Positions 1 through 10,700 of a stretch of 64,000 nt of DNA are shown piece by piece (position 1 is the first letter of the stretch; the number at the start of each line of letters is the position of its first letter). The notes below the pieces were generated by a model. It was not told the DNA's origin and did no database searches. It saw only the letters and a program-made list of their open reading frames with translations. This DNA is from a virus: IMG/VR virus record IMGVR_UViG_3300030090_006322, positions 1 through 64,000 of that record. One strand, given 5' to 3'. A program made the translations under genes and the position numbers.

Positions 1-1
1 T

Positions 2-3000
2 GGAAACATCTACTTCCAACCTGGAAATACCTACCGTGGTATTGTGCAGAATGATGGCAAAATGGGGGTCAATACTACCACCCCGAACTCTACATTACAT
101 GTCGAAGGAGATATTACTGGAGCGGGAGACGTTTTAGGAACAGGTGCTGGTAATCGTATAACTAATAACGGCACACCTTACCTCCTTTCAGGAGACTCTC
201 CTGCGGAGAATGACACTTTACAAGATGTTACGACTCGCGGCAACACAACAACGACTTCCATCCTTTCTACTGGACCGCACATCTCTGGAATCTCTGGATT
301 GTTTGGCGATAGAGTAGGTATAGGATTAAATAGCCCAGAAGACTTTAACAGTGAAGGGAATAGACTTGTAATTGGTGATGGAGTAGGAGCAGAAGGCTTG
401 ACAATCTTTTCTGGACCTTCTCATAGTGCGAGTGTACTTTTTGCTGACGGAACAGGTGGTAATTCATCTTACGAGGGTTTCATCCAGTATAGGCACGGTG
501 ATGAAGGATTCCGTATTGGTGCAGGTGGTGGTGCTAAGATGTTTATAGGCGCTAATAATACTGTAGGTATTGGCACTCTGGCTCCTAATGCAGAACTAGA
601 GATAGCTTCATCAGTTCCTACTCTAAGATTAACAGATTCTGATTTAACAAATCATTATAGTGACATAGAAAAAGCTGGAGTATATACTTATCTTTACTCT
701 AGAGCTAATGCTAGTAACGGAGGGTTTATATTCCTTGGAACCGCTGGAAGCACCGATACGGAGTTTATGCGTATCGATACCGATGGAGATGTCGGTATAG
801 GTAGTAATACTCCATCAGCAAAACTTGATGTCGCTGGAGGTATAAAATTATTAGATAATAATTACTTAACTTGGAATAGTAGTAACACAAGAATAGTTGG
901 TAACTCTTCTTACTTGCAATTTCAAGTTGGAGCATCTGACAAAGTTAGAATACAGAGTGATGGACATGTAGGTATAGGAACGACCACTGCACCAAGCGAG
1001 TTAACTGTCTTTAGCACTGATAGTAATAGTGCAACAGCAAGCGTCCATTGTATAAACAATAACGAAACTGGAGCTTTATTAAGGCTCATAGAGGGAGACA
1101 ACCATCAAGGGGGTTTTCTCCAGTATGATGGGTCAGCAAACAAATTTAATATTGGAGTTCATAGCACTAACGACACAACATTTGCGAATGATACAAAAGC
1201 AATTACGATTGACAGGGACACTGCACACGTTGGTATAGGAACAACTAATCCTTCTCATACATTAGATGTAGAGTCAGCAGATGAGACGGTAGCTTCCTTT
1301 AATTCTACAGATAATAAATGCGCCATAGCTCTTAATGATGATGATACAACAGTTTATGTATCTGCCGAAAACTCAAGGGGTGCATTGGGATTCCAAGCTG
1401 GATTACACGCAGATAATCTAAATATAGATACAGCAGGTAATGTCGGCATTGGAACGCACACCGCTACTGTTCCTGGGGGAACCGCAAAACTTTCATTACA
1501 AGCCTCAAGCGTCCCTTTGTCTTGGGGAGTAAGCTCTACCCAATTTGTTTATCATAGAACATTAAGTGCAAATAAATTCCAAATCCAAACACACTATGGA
1601 GGAAACGTAGGAGAGCTTCTCTTAAACTCTTATGGAGAAAATGACACCCCAGTTGGTATAGGAACTACTGATTGTATGCCAAATGTAAAACTCCATGTAG
1701 AAGGAGTTGTTTCTGGTTCGAATAGTTTCTTAGGCACTGGTGTTGGAAACCGTATAACGAACAATCATGTCCCATATCTCCTTTCAGGAGACGCGGCAGC
1801 AGCGCTTACGCTGCAAGACGTTTGTGATAATGGTAACACAACAACAACCTCTATTGGTATAGGGATAACGAGTCCATCTGAACAACTTGACGTTTCAGGA
1901 AATATTCTCGTAACTGGGGCTGGGAGTGCTGGCCCACACCTTAAATTAGCGGGGGCATACACTACTTGGGAGATCGAAAACCAATATGCTGGTGGAGCTA
2001 ATAATGACATGTTCCGCATTAGGAACACAGCATTAGGTTCAGATGCTTTAGTTATAAATAGAGGTAATAATAAAGTAGGAATAGGAACAACTGATCCCGA
2101 TCAAACTCTTCATGTTGTAGGGATTGGTATGATTGAAGATACCAGTTCCACTGCTTATGGAACACTTCAATTTGGAACTAATACCTCACGTTATATACGT
2201 GGTAATTCTGCTGAATTACAAGTTGGTTCTACGATACAGCAACTTCATTTCCAAAACACAAGTGCTGCTGGACAAATCGCCTCAAGCGCAGCAGACGGAA
2301 CAGACGCAATCCAAATACTTGCTAGAACTGTTCATACTTCTGCTAATATACTGGAAGTAGTAAATGGCAATGGAGCAGCGCCAATATTTGCTATCGATTA
2401 TACTGGTAATGTAGATATATCTGGACATGTCGGTATAGGAACCGAGAGTCCTCAAGCTGATTTACAAGTCACTGGAAGCGGTGTATTTGGCACAATCGGA
2501 TCTAATACCCCCAATTCTACTGTAACTGTAGCTGGATATGATAATTTTGGTCTTGATTTTAGAGCGCACGGGACTTGGACACACTGGAAAGCTAGAGTTG
2601 GTCACGGTAGAAACTTTGAACTCTATAACGATGGCACTGTTAACCAGAGACAAGTATTAGAATTAGGCAAAACAACAAAAGATAATGCTAGCGTATATGT
2701 AAGATCTACTGGTGCATTCATAGAAGCTGGCATGAATGCCGCCACAAGCATCCCTGTGGTTAGCATGGGTTGTTTGGCTGACAGCGATCATCTGGGAGGT
2801 GCTTACTTAGATGTTCGTGATGCTGTTGCTAGCACTCATAGATATGAGTTCAATAGAGACGGAACCTTTGTCGCCTCTGGAGTAAGTGTTTCTGGAGATG
2901 TCTTAGGAACTGGAGTTGGTAATAGAATTACGAATGACGGCACACCTTATCTTCTCTCTGGTGACTCTCCTGCGGAGACTCAAACACTGCAAGATGTTTG

Positions 3001-4723
3001 CGACAATGGTAACGAAACAACAACATCTATAGAAGTAGCGAATGGAACAATTATAAGCGGTAGCGCGGCCACCACACCCGCTGCCGATCTTTACGTTTTT
3101 GGATCTGGAAATGCTGATGTTATAAATGCAGTTAGAGAGCGTAACGATGCAAGTATTAAAGTTACAAGCCAAACCGCTGGAGCTTACTTTAGAACAAATT
3201 CAGCTACTCCAACCTACAATGGTATTGATCTTAATACTAATTGGTTTATTGGCCAATATGGATATAATGATCTAAGAATAGTTGATGGCACAGCGAGTGC
3301 AGGAGATGCCGCTGCCGCAGTTACAATCCAAGATTCTACTAAATATGTTGGCATAGGAACAACTAATCCTGATGTTATCTTGACAGTTCGTAAAAACGAT
3401 ACTGTTGGCCCGACGATAGGATTACATAATTCGGAATACCAAGCTTGGATAAATTCTTGGGGGTCCACTGCGGCAGCAGGTAGACAATCACGATTTGAAA
3501 TTAATGCTGGTGCTACAGATTTTGCAGCAGGTGCTACTACAATAAGATTTCAAACACCTAATGTCGGTGATTCTAATGAAAGAATGAGAATCGACGCAGA
3601 TGGTAATGTTGGTATCGGAACAAACGCACCTATAACAAAACTTGTTGTAGATACCCCTATGACTCGCGGTCAGACCAATCCAAGCGGTTTGATTGTGACC
3701 GACAGCGCAAATGGAGCGATGGCATTAGAGATGGGTGTAGATAGAACATCAAGTGCTTCTTACATTGAATCTCGGCATACTGGTAGCAACACTAATTATA
3801 CCTTATTATTAAACCCCTCTTACGGAAAAGTTGGTGTTGGAACAACCAGCCCGACTTCTAAATTTGAAGTTGGAACAGTTGCCTATGGGACTAATAGTAT
3901 CGCAAAATTCTGGGATGGGACAGATGGAGTTGAAATAACTAATAGAGGAGCTTCAAGACAACAAATTGATTTCTTAGGTTCTAATACTTCTGCTATAAAC
4001 GCAAAAGGTTCTCTGTTTATCAATTATGATTCAGATAATGGTGGATCTAATGATACTATAACATTTGCCAGAAACGGAGTAGATGAGGCTGGCACTGTTG
4101 ATATGGTTATCACAGAGGGCAAAGTAGGCATAGGAACCGCAACTATAACTCAAGGAGATGTAGAAATTTACAAGAACGGCGCTGACGCAGAGTTATGCAT
4201 ACATGAAGATGCTGGGACTCACGAAGCAAGGTTACATTTAAGAAGAGGGGGTTCTGATTGGGACATTATAAACAATAATCAACTTGCTATTGAGACAGAA
4301 GGCACCGAAGTCTTTAGGATTACGACCGTGGGTAATGTCGGTATTGGAACCTCATCACCAAGTAATGCTCTCGATGTTGTCGGTCATTTCTCTGCTACCA
4401 GCAAGTCCTTCTTAATCGACCACCCAACCAAAGAAAACAAAAAACTTCAATACGGCTCTTTAGAGGGACCAGAAAACGGAGTTTACGTCAGAGGGACAAC
4501 AGATGAAGAAACAATAGAGCTTCCAGAATACTGGTCAGAGCTTGTGCATGATGAATCTATAACTGTTGTTTTAACACCGATTGGCAAAAAACAAGACTTA
4601 TTTATAATTAAAAAATCAAATAAACTAATAAAAATAGGAGGAGTTGAGGGTTCTTTTGATTATGTAGTCTACGGAGAACGCAAAGATATAGATAAACTAG
4701 AGGTGGAACCATTAAAAGTGTAA
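2..4723 (+). CDS. Giant tail-fibre protein, 5' end cut by window
   Basis: Probable trimeric receptor-binding fibre. The frame is open to the left edge (upstream codons read GNIYFQPGNTYRGIV before the first possible GTG at 44), so the true start lies outside the window. About 16 copies of a VGIGT..P...LDV.G motif recur every 60-120 residues, typical of repetitive beta-rich phage fibres. A larger block (LGTG.GNRITN..PYLLSGD..., TLQDV...GN.TTTSI) occurs three times. The last ~105 residues (SFLIDHPTKE...EGPE..VYVRG...ELPEYW...VVYGERKDIDKLEVE) form a conserved marine-phage fibre C-terminal domain, shared with the next gene. No S74 chaperone triad is visible. Ten bases separate its stop from the next start, so the two are probably co-transcribed. 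Confidence 0.85.
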   Translation, partial: GNIYFQPGNTYRGIVQNDGKMGVNTTTPNSTLHVEGDITGAGDVLGTGAGNRITNNGTPYLLSGDSPAENDTLQDVTTRGNTTTTSILSTGPHISGISGLFGDRVGIGLNSPEDFNSEGNRLVIGDGVGAEGLTIFSGPSHSASVLFADGTGGNSSYEGFIQYRHGDEGFRIGAGGGAKMFIGANNTVGIGTLAPNAELEIASSVPTLRLTDSDLTNHYSDIEKAGVYTYLYSRANASNGGFIFLGTAGSTDTEFMRIDTDGDVGIGSNTPSAKLDVAGGIKLLDNNYLTWNSSNTRIVGNSSYLQFQVGASDKVRIQSDGHVGIGTTTAPSELTVFSTDSNSATASVHCINNNETGALLRLIEGDNHQGGFLQYDGSANKFNIGVHSTNDTTFANDTKAITIDRDTAHVGIGTTNPSHTLDVESADETVASFNSTDNKCAIALNDDDTTVYVSAENSRGALGFQAGLHADNLNIDTAGNVGIGTHTATVPGGTAKLSLQASSVPLSWGVSSTQFVYHRTLSANKFQIQTHYGGNVGELLLNSYGENDTPVGIGTTDCMPNVKLHVEGVVSGSNSFLGTGVGNRITNNHVPYLLSGDAAAALTLQDVCDNGNTTTTSIGIGITSPSEQLDVSGNILVTGAGSAGPHLKLAGAYTTWEIENQYAGGANNDMFRIRNTALGSDALVINRGNNKVGIGTTDPDQTLHVVGIGMIEDTSSTAYGTLQFGTNTSRYIRGNSAELQVGSTIQQLHFQNTSAAGQIASSAADGTDAIQILARTVHTSANILEVVNGNGAAPIFAIDYTGNVDISGHVGIGTESPQADLQVTGSGVFGTIGSNTPNSTVTVAGYDNFGLDFRAHGTWTHWKARVGHGRNFELYNDGTVNQRQVLELGKTTKDNASVYVRSTGAFIEAGMNAATSIPVVSMGCLADSDHLGGAYLDVRDAVASTHRYEFNRDGTFVASGVSVSGDVLGTGVGNRITNDGTPYLLSGDSPAETQTLQDVCDNGNETTTSIEVANGTIISGSAATTPAADLYVFGSGNADVINAVRERNDASIKVTSQTAGAYFRTNSATPTYNGIDLNTNWFIGQYGYNDLRIVDGTASAGDAAAAVTIQDSTKYVGIGTTNPDVILTVRKNDTVGPTIGLHNSEYQAWINSWGSTAAAGRQSRFEINAGATDFAAGATTIRFQTPNVGDSNERMRIDADGNVGIGTNAPITKLVVDTPMTRGQTNPSGLIVTDSANGAMALEMGVDRTSSASYIESRHTGSNTNYTLLLNPSYGKVGVGTTSPTSKFEVGTVAYGTNSIAKFWDGTDGVEITNRGASRQQIDFLGSNTSAINAKGSLFINYDSDNGGSNDTITFARNGVDEAGTVDMVITEGKVGIGTATITQGDVEIYKNGADAELCIHEDAGTHEARLHLRRGGSDWDIINNNQLAIETEGTEVFRITTVGNVGIGTSSPSNALDVVGHFSATSKSFLIDHPTKENKKLQYGSLEGPENGVYVRGTTDEETIELPEYWSELVHDESITVVLTPIGKKQDLFIIKKSNKLIKIGGVEGSFDYVVYGERKDIDKLEVEPLKV
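118..3033 (+). repeat. Three-copy ~48-residue module within the first fibre gene
   Basis: Copies lie at about 118-261, 1711-1853 and 2888-3033. Each encodes LGTG[AV]GNRITN followed by PYLLSGD, TLQDV and GN.TTTSI. Nucleotide identity is visible but imperfect (for example variants of ggaacaggtgctggtaat), which suggests ancient internal duplication of a fibre segment rather than a recent tandem repeat. Confidence 0.75.
4717..4723 (+). promoter_or_regulatory. AGTGTAA motif before second fibre gene
   Basis: AGTGTAA, preceded by ATTAAA, contains the stop codon of the upstream fibre gene and ends 9 bases before the ATG at 4733. No Shine-Dalgarno sequence is present here. Same word as at other unit starts; role unknown. 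Confidence 0.35.
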
Positions 4724-4732
4724 TAAAATACG

Positions 4733-7700
4733 ATGTCTAATATTGTAATTAGCCCACAGTCAGGCGTAATAGAATTCAATAATAATTCTCCAAGTGGAGC
4801 AGCTATTGGGTCTGCTACAGCGCCCATAAGACTAGATGCCACTGGTGGTAATAGTTTTATTACTGGTGGTAATCTTGGTGTGGGGATGACTGCTCCTCTA
4901 TCAGCCCTTCATGTTTATGGGGATGGAGGAACTGCGGCGAGGATAGATAACGGAGCTTTAAAAATTAGATATCCAGGAAATAATGATGCTATAACTATAA
5001 CTCCCTCTGTTGGGAATGAAGGTAGAATATTAGCCTCTGATCCAGATACTGCGTCTCCTCACCCATTAAAGATAGCTGGTGATTATGTAAGAATTACTAC
5101 AAGTGGAAATGCTGCTGCAACTGAAGTAGCGAGATTTACAGCAGACGGTAAAGTCGGGATAGGAATAACTGATCCTGATGCTTTTCTTGATGTCTCTAGA
5201 GATAATAGCAACGCTGGTAATCAATTTGTTGTTGCCGACACTGAAGGTACTAGTGCAGCGATAAGAACTTACACACATGGTGGAGACCCAGCAGGTTTAA
5301 TATTAAATCACTACTATGCCGAAGCTGGAGGAGGAAATGAGTATGCACGTTACGCTGATTTTGTCTCAAACGTAGGAAATGGTGCTGGCACAAAAATACG
5401 ATTTATTACTAAAAATGCCGCAAATAATTACTTCGCGACTACCATAGATAAAAATGGTAGTGTTGGTATTGGATCAAGCAGTCCCTCTTATAAACTCGAC
5501 GTTAATGGAACAATACACGGCACAAGCGGTAACTTCGAAACAGCAATAACTATTAATGGTAATCCTGTTATTACTGGAAGTAGTGCGTCAGAAGGAGATA
5601 CTCTTCAAACTGTTACTGATAGGGGAGCGACTACGACTAATAGCATTCATTTAGATAGTGATTCAGCTCAATTACAGTTTGGTGATGCTAATAATATGCA
5701 GATCTCTCATAATAGTGCTAAAGGTGAAATTAATGTCGCCGCAGGTGACTTTGAAATCGATTCAGCAGGAGATATTATTCTTGATGCCGATGGTGGTGAT
5801 ATCTTAATTAAAGATGGTGGCACCCAGATAGGACAGATAAGTAAGGACATTAGTAGTTCAAACTTTGTTATTAAATCATCTGTCAGTGATGCTGATTTAG
5901 AGTTTAAAGGAGTTGACGGTGGTGCGAATATCACAGCCATGACCATTGATATGTCAGCAGGTGGTAATGTTGGTATAGGGACAAGTAGTCCAGACGGCAT
6001 CCTTAATACAAGTGGTGGTCACGTTTTATTTCAAGGACTCAATAAAGGTTATGTAAGAGTGCGAACACAAAGAGCAAACACTTCAGATTATGCTAATGTA
6101 AGCTCTTCTATTTTGACTTTAAACAATTACTATGCCACTCAAGAATATGGCCTTTACGCAACAAATAGTAATAACTTTAGAATTCAGCAATCAGGAAATG
6201 ATGGGTATTTAGAATTAGACACTAATGATTTTACATTAAGTGGTATTCGTCTTGTATGCGATATAGCAAACCAAGCGCCAACAAATTTAGCTATTAATTT
6301 AAGAGATGAAAATGCTGATGAGGTAGGCTTCTATTCCCCCGCTACAAATGAAATAGGTTTTGTTACTGACAGAACCGAAAGGATGCGGATTGATAACAAT
6401 GGCAAGATAGGAATAGGAACCACTTCTCCTGCTGATACTCTTCAGGTAGCAGGACAAGTAAGAATTGATGGTTCTACTACAGATGGACTTACAGTCACAT
6501 CTAATGCGGGGGCAAGTCAGGGATTATTAATTTATAATAATTCAAACACAGATACAGCTAGTATTATAAACTATTATGATGGACCATTAGTTTTGGGGCA
6601 GAATAATACAGAAGTCATGAGGCTTCATAGTAATGGCAATGTCGGTATAGGATCAAATAGTCCTACTGATACTCTTACCATTAATCAAACTGCTGATAGC
6701 AATGGTATTAGAATAAATGGATATGATGACCATTCATCTTCTTTTGCAAAACTTTTTGTAAAAAGTAATGGTCATACAGAACTTTCACAAAGCACAAATG
6801 GTGCTGATGGTTACCTTAAGTTAAGCGCAGAAAATTACCTTCAACTTGCTGCTGGGACATTTGTTTATACGGACGATCAGTTCAGAATTTATGATGCTGG
6901 TCAATTATCACTGGGCAATGGAGCAGATTTCTTCTTCAAATATGATAATTCTACTGATAAATTAAAGATACACTCTAGCACTAACGATGGTATCACAATG
7001 GATACCGCTGGCAATGTAGGCATAGGCACTAATAATCCTACAGGCACATTACACGTTTACAATACCAACACGACTTCAGATGGCGATGGCACTGCGACTA
7101 TGAATGCCACTGGGCAAGATAGTATTGTGCTTTATGGTCATGGAGGAGTTGACGAAGCAACTTACGGTGGAATCAGTTGGATGGGTGGGTCAACTCGCCG
7201 TCGAGCTATGATAACAGCAGTAGCGGAAAACACCGATCAAGATCACTTAGGATTAGCATTTTATACTCAAGGGACGGATGGCCCAGGAGACTTTAGTGAG
7301 TCCATGCGTATAACAAGAGACGGTGATGTTGGTATAGGAACTACTTCAGTAAATGCTGGCATAGGTTTACAGGTAGCTAATGGTAGCCTTTATGTAACTA
7401 ATGGCATTGGTTATATTAAGCACCTTGAAGCACAGTATTTTGGTAACGGGACAGAGTTAAAGTTATCCGCTGGTCAAAGTGCAGATCTCAAATTAATGCA
7501 CTACAATACTGTAGATGTTACTGTTAAGTCTGATGGTAAAGTGGGTATAGGGACTACAGGTCCATCAGGAGTTTTGGATGTTGGGGGAGATGGAGCAGAT
7601 ATATTTTTACATTCTAATGATTACAAAATAGCCCGTATACAGCCAAGAGGAACATCTGCTGATTTAGATAAAGGTTTATTCTCTTTGTTTTCCACTACAA

Positions 7701-10700
7701 CAGAAACGGTTAGAATTGATTCGGCAGGTAGCAGTTGGTTTAATGGCGGTAGTGTCGGTATAGGAACAGATAATCCACAATCATATCTAGATGTAAAAAC
7801 TCAAATCCGTGTCCGTGATTCAAATTCTGATTCTACTCATGTTCTTTTAGATTCTAATGCTAGTGAAGGTAGGTTAAGATTAAACAATGGGTCGAACTGG
7901 GGTTTGATAGCAAGAGGTCAAGCTAATAACCCATATTTAGGTGCTTACGAAGGAGGCAGTTTAAATATAGTAGGATTTAGCACTTCAGATGGAGCTAATA
8001 TAGATCACACGTTAACACAATTTGATTTTGGTAATCAAAGAGTTGAAATCGACCAATACACAGTAGGATCAAACGGAAGCCAAAGTGTTTATGGAAAGTT
8101 AAGTAGTTTCGCTAATAGTAATACTGATAATATATTTTTAGGATTAAAGAATGGATCTTATCCGAACAGGGGATTCGCGTTCAGAACCGTAGCAGATGGC
8201 GTTAATTGTGATTTTACTATTTATGAACACGGGCTTGGCTCGGCAGAAGTATTTAGAATAACCTCTGAAGGTTATGTTGGCATAGGAACCGATAATCCTG
8301 TATATGCCCTTACTATAGGAGGTAACGCCATTGGTAGCACAGGAGGTTTAAGAATAAACGATCCTTCAAATGCAGCATATGGCGCTCATTTTAGTTTTGC
8401 TGATACACCCAATGAAGTTCACATCGGTGGAATCACAAATAATGTTTATAATGATGCAATAGGCATATATAGGGAGTCAACTAGAACAATAACTATAGAT
8501 AGTTCACAAAGAGTTGGTATAGGGACAACTAGTCCATCGCAGTTGCTAGATGTAAATGGAGATGCCGCTTTCGCGCAATATCTCTACCATCAAGGAGATG
8601 AAGACACTAACATTAAGTTTGTTAATGATGACTTCATGATCAATGTTGGAGGAGCTACTTTCTTCAGGGCTACAGAGACAACACAAAACACAATAAAGCT
8701 TAATTCTGACAATGAAGATACAGACTTTTATCTTTATGGTAATAATGCCACACCCGCCCTCTTTATGCGGGGATCAGATAGAGAGATAGGTATAAATACT
8801 ACTAACCCCACAGCGAGTCTTCATGTTGTAGGAAACGCAAGTATTAATGGAGCTTCTAGTGATGGCGTATTAACAATAAATAACGCAGCGGGATCTCAAA
8901 GTCTTCGCATAGATCAAAACAGCATTAGAACTACCACTGATAATAATTTAACTTTATTTAGTAATGGGACTAGTTCACAATTAGTTTTAGAGAATGGTGG
9001 CAATGTAGGAATAGGAACAAATAATCCTGCTTACCAATTAGATGTCATTAATTCCGATGGTGGCACTTTAGCTAGGTTTAAAGATTCAGACAGTTCTCAC
9101 GCTGGTCTTATCATTCAAGGAGATACAAACGGAGGATCAATAACAAATAATACAGCATTTACATCAGAAGTTATTTATCTACAAAACAGTGCAAACGCTA
9201 TGCGTTTTTACACTGATGGAACTGAAGCAGTTAGAATAGATAGCTCACAAAGAGTCGGTATTGGAACAAACAGTGTTAATGGGTTTACTCACATTAATGG
9301 CAGAATGCTTGTAGAAAGCCCAACCGTTCCTTCTACTTTAGCAATATCAGACTCTGGAGATGCGACTAAAAATCTAAGATTAGGCTATGAGCCTACTTGG
9401 GACGTAGGAAGTATTTCGGCTTCTGATTTTGGTGCAGGTTGGAAAGACATCGTTATAGCACCCATTGCAGGTAAAGTTGGGATAGGAACAACTGCCCCGC
9501 ATCAAGCACTCTCTGTAAAAGGCACAATAGTTAGCTATAATAGTTCATATGTTCAAGTTGCTGGAATTACTAATTCCAGTGATGCTGGTAGACTCTATGC
9601 AAACAATGCTGGAGGAGTAACAAATGTTTTACTTGATTCTAATGGAGATAGTTATTTAAAGGGCGGTGATGTTGGTATAGGCACAGCTACTCCAGATGCA
9701 AAACTTGATGTTGAAGGGAGTATGCAAGTCAAAGGTGATGCTAGTTGGGCTGGAACAGATAGTCAGGCTGGCGCTATATTCATGGATACTGATGGTAGAG
9801 GATTGCTTGGTGCTTTCTCTACTAATTATGCAAGACCTCTAATTACAGCTAATAGTAATTACATAGATCTTGGTAGTGCAGGAACCAGTTTAATTAATGG
9901 TTTTAGATTTTACGCAGGAAGCGCTAGCTCTTCTGTTGGAACATATGATTTCTATACAAGTGGATCTAATAATAGATTACATATCGCAAAAGACGGAAGC
10001 GTTGGTATAGGTAGCGCTAGTCCAGTGCAGAAACTGGATGTTGCAGGAGTAATTAGATCAAGCGTTACATCTAGGATTCAAGCAGACACTTATAATAACT
10101 CTGCAAACAGCGCAAATATAATTTACCGTTCTAGCTCAAAAACTATTGTAGGTAATAACGCAAGCGCTTTGGTTATCGAAGACGGAGGAGATGTTGGCAT
10201 TGGAACAACTAATCCCGTTACTAAACTTGAAGTCCAAGACTCTGCTGGCGCACCTATGTTGCAACTGCGTCCAAATGCAGCCTCTACAGACCTTAATCCT
10301 ATTATATTATACAGGAGTCAGTTAGATGGTTCTGCAAACTATATGCTTTGCGAAGGAACTTCGACTTACTTTGGAACATATCATGGAGGTGTTCCAAGTG
10401 ATAAGTCCGAAATGATCCGAATACTTCCGAATTCTTCGGATTCTCCTTCTTTAAGAATAGGTGACGCAGGATCTACTGCCGCTAATTTACAAGTTGGAGG
10501 GAATATAAAATTATTAAATAATGGAGCCAGCTACATTAATGGTGGCGATGTTGGAATAGGGACAGCAACTCCAGCGCAAAAGCTTCATTTAGAGTTTTCA
10601 AATACTGATACAAGTTTTGCTGGAGGTGGAGGTGGATCTTGGGGCAGTGAAGGACTGTTGATAGAAAACACCAGTTCGACTGCTGATACGATGTCTATCA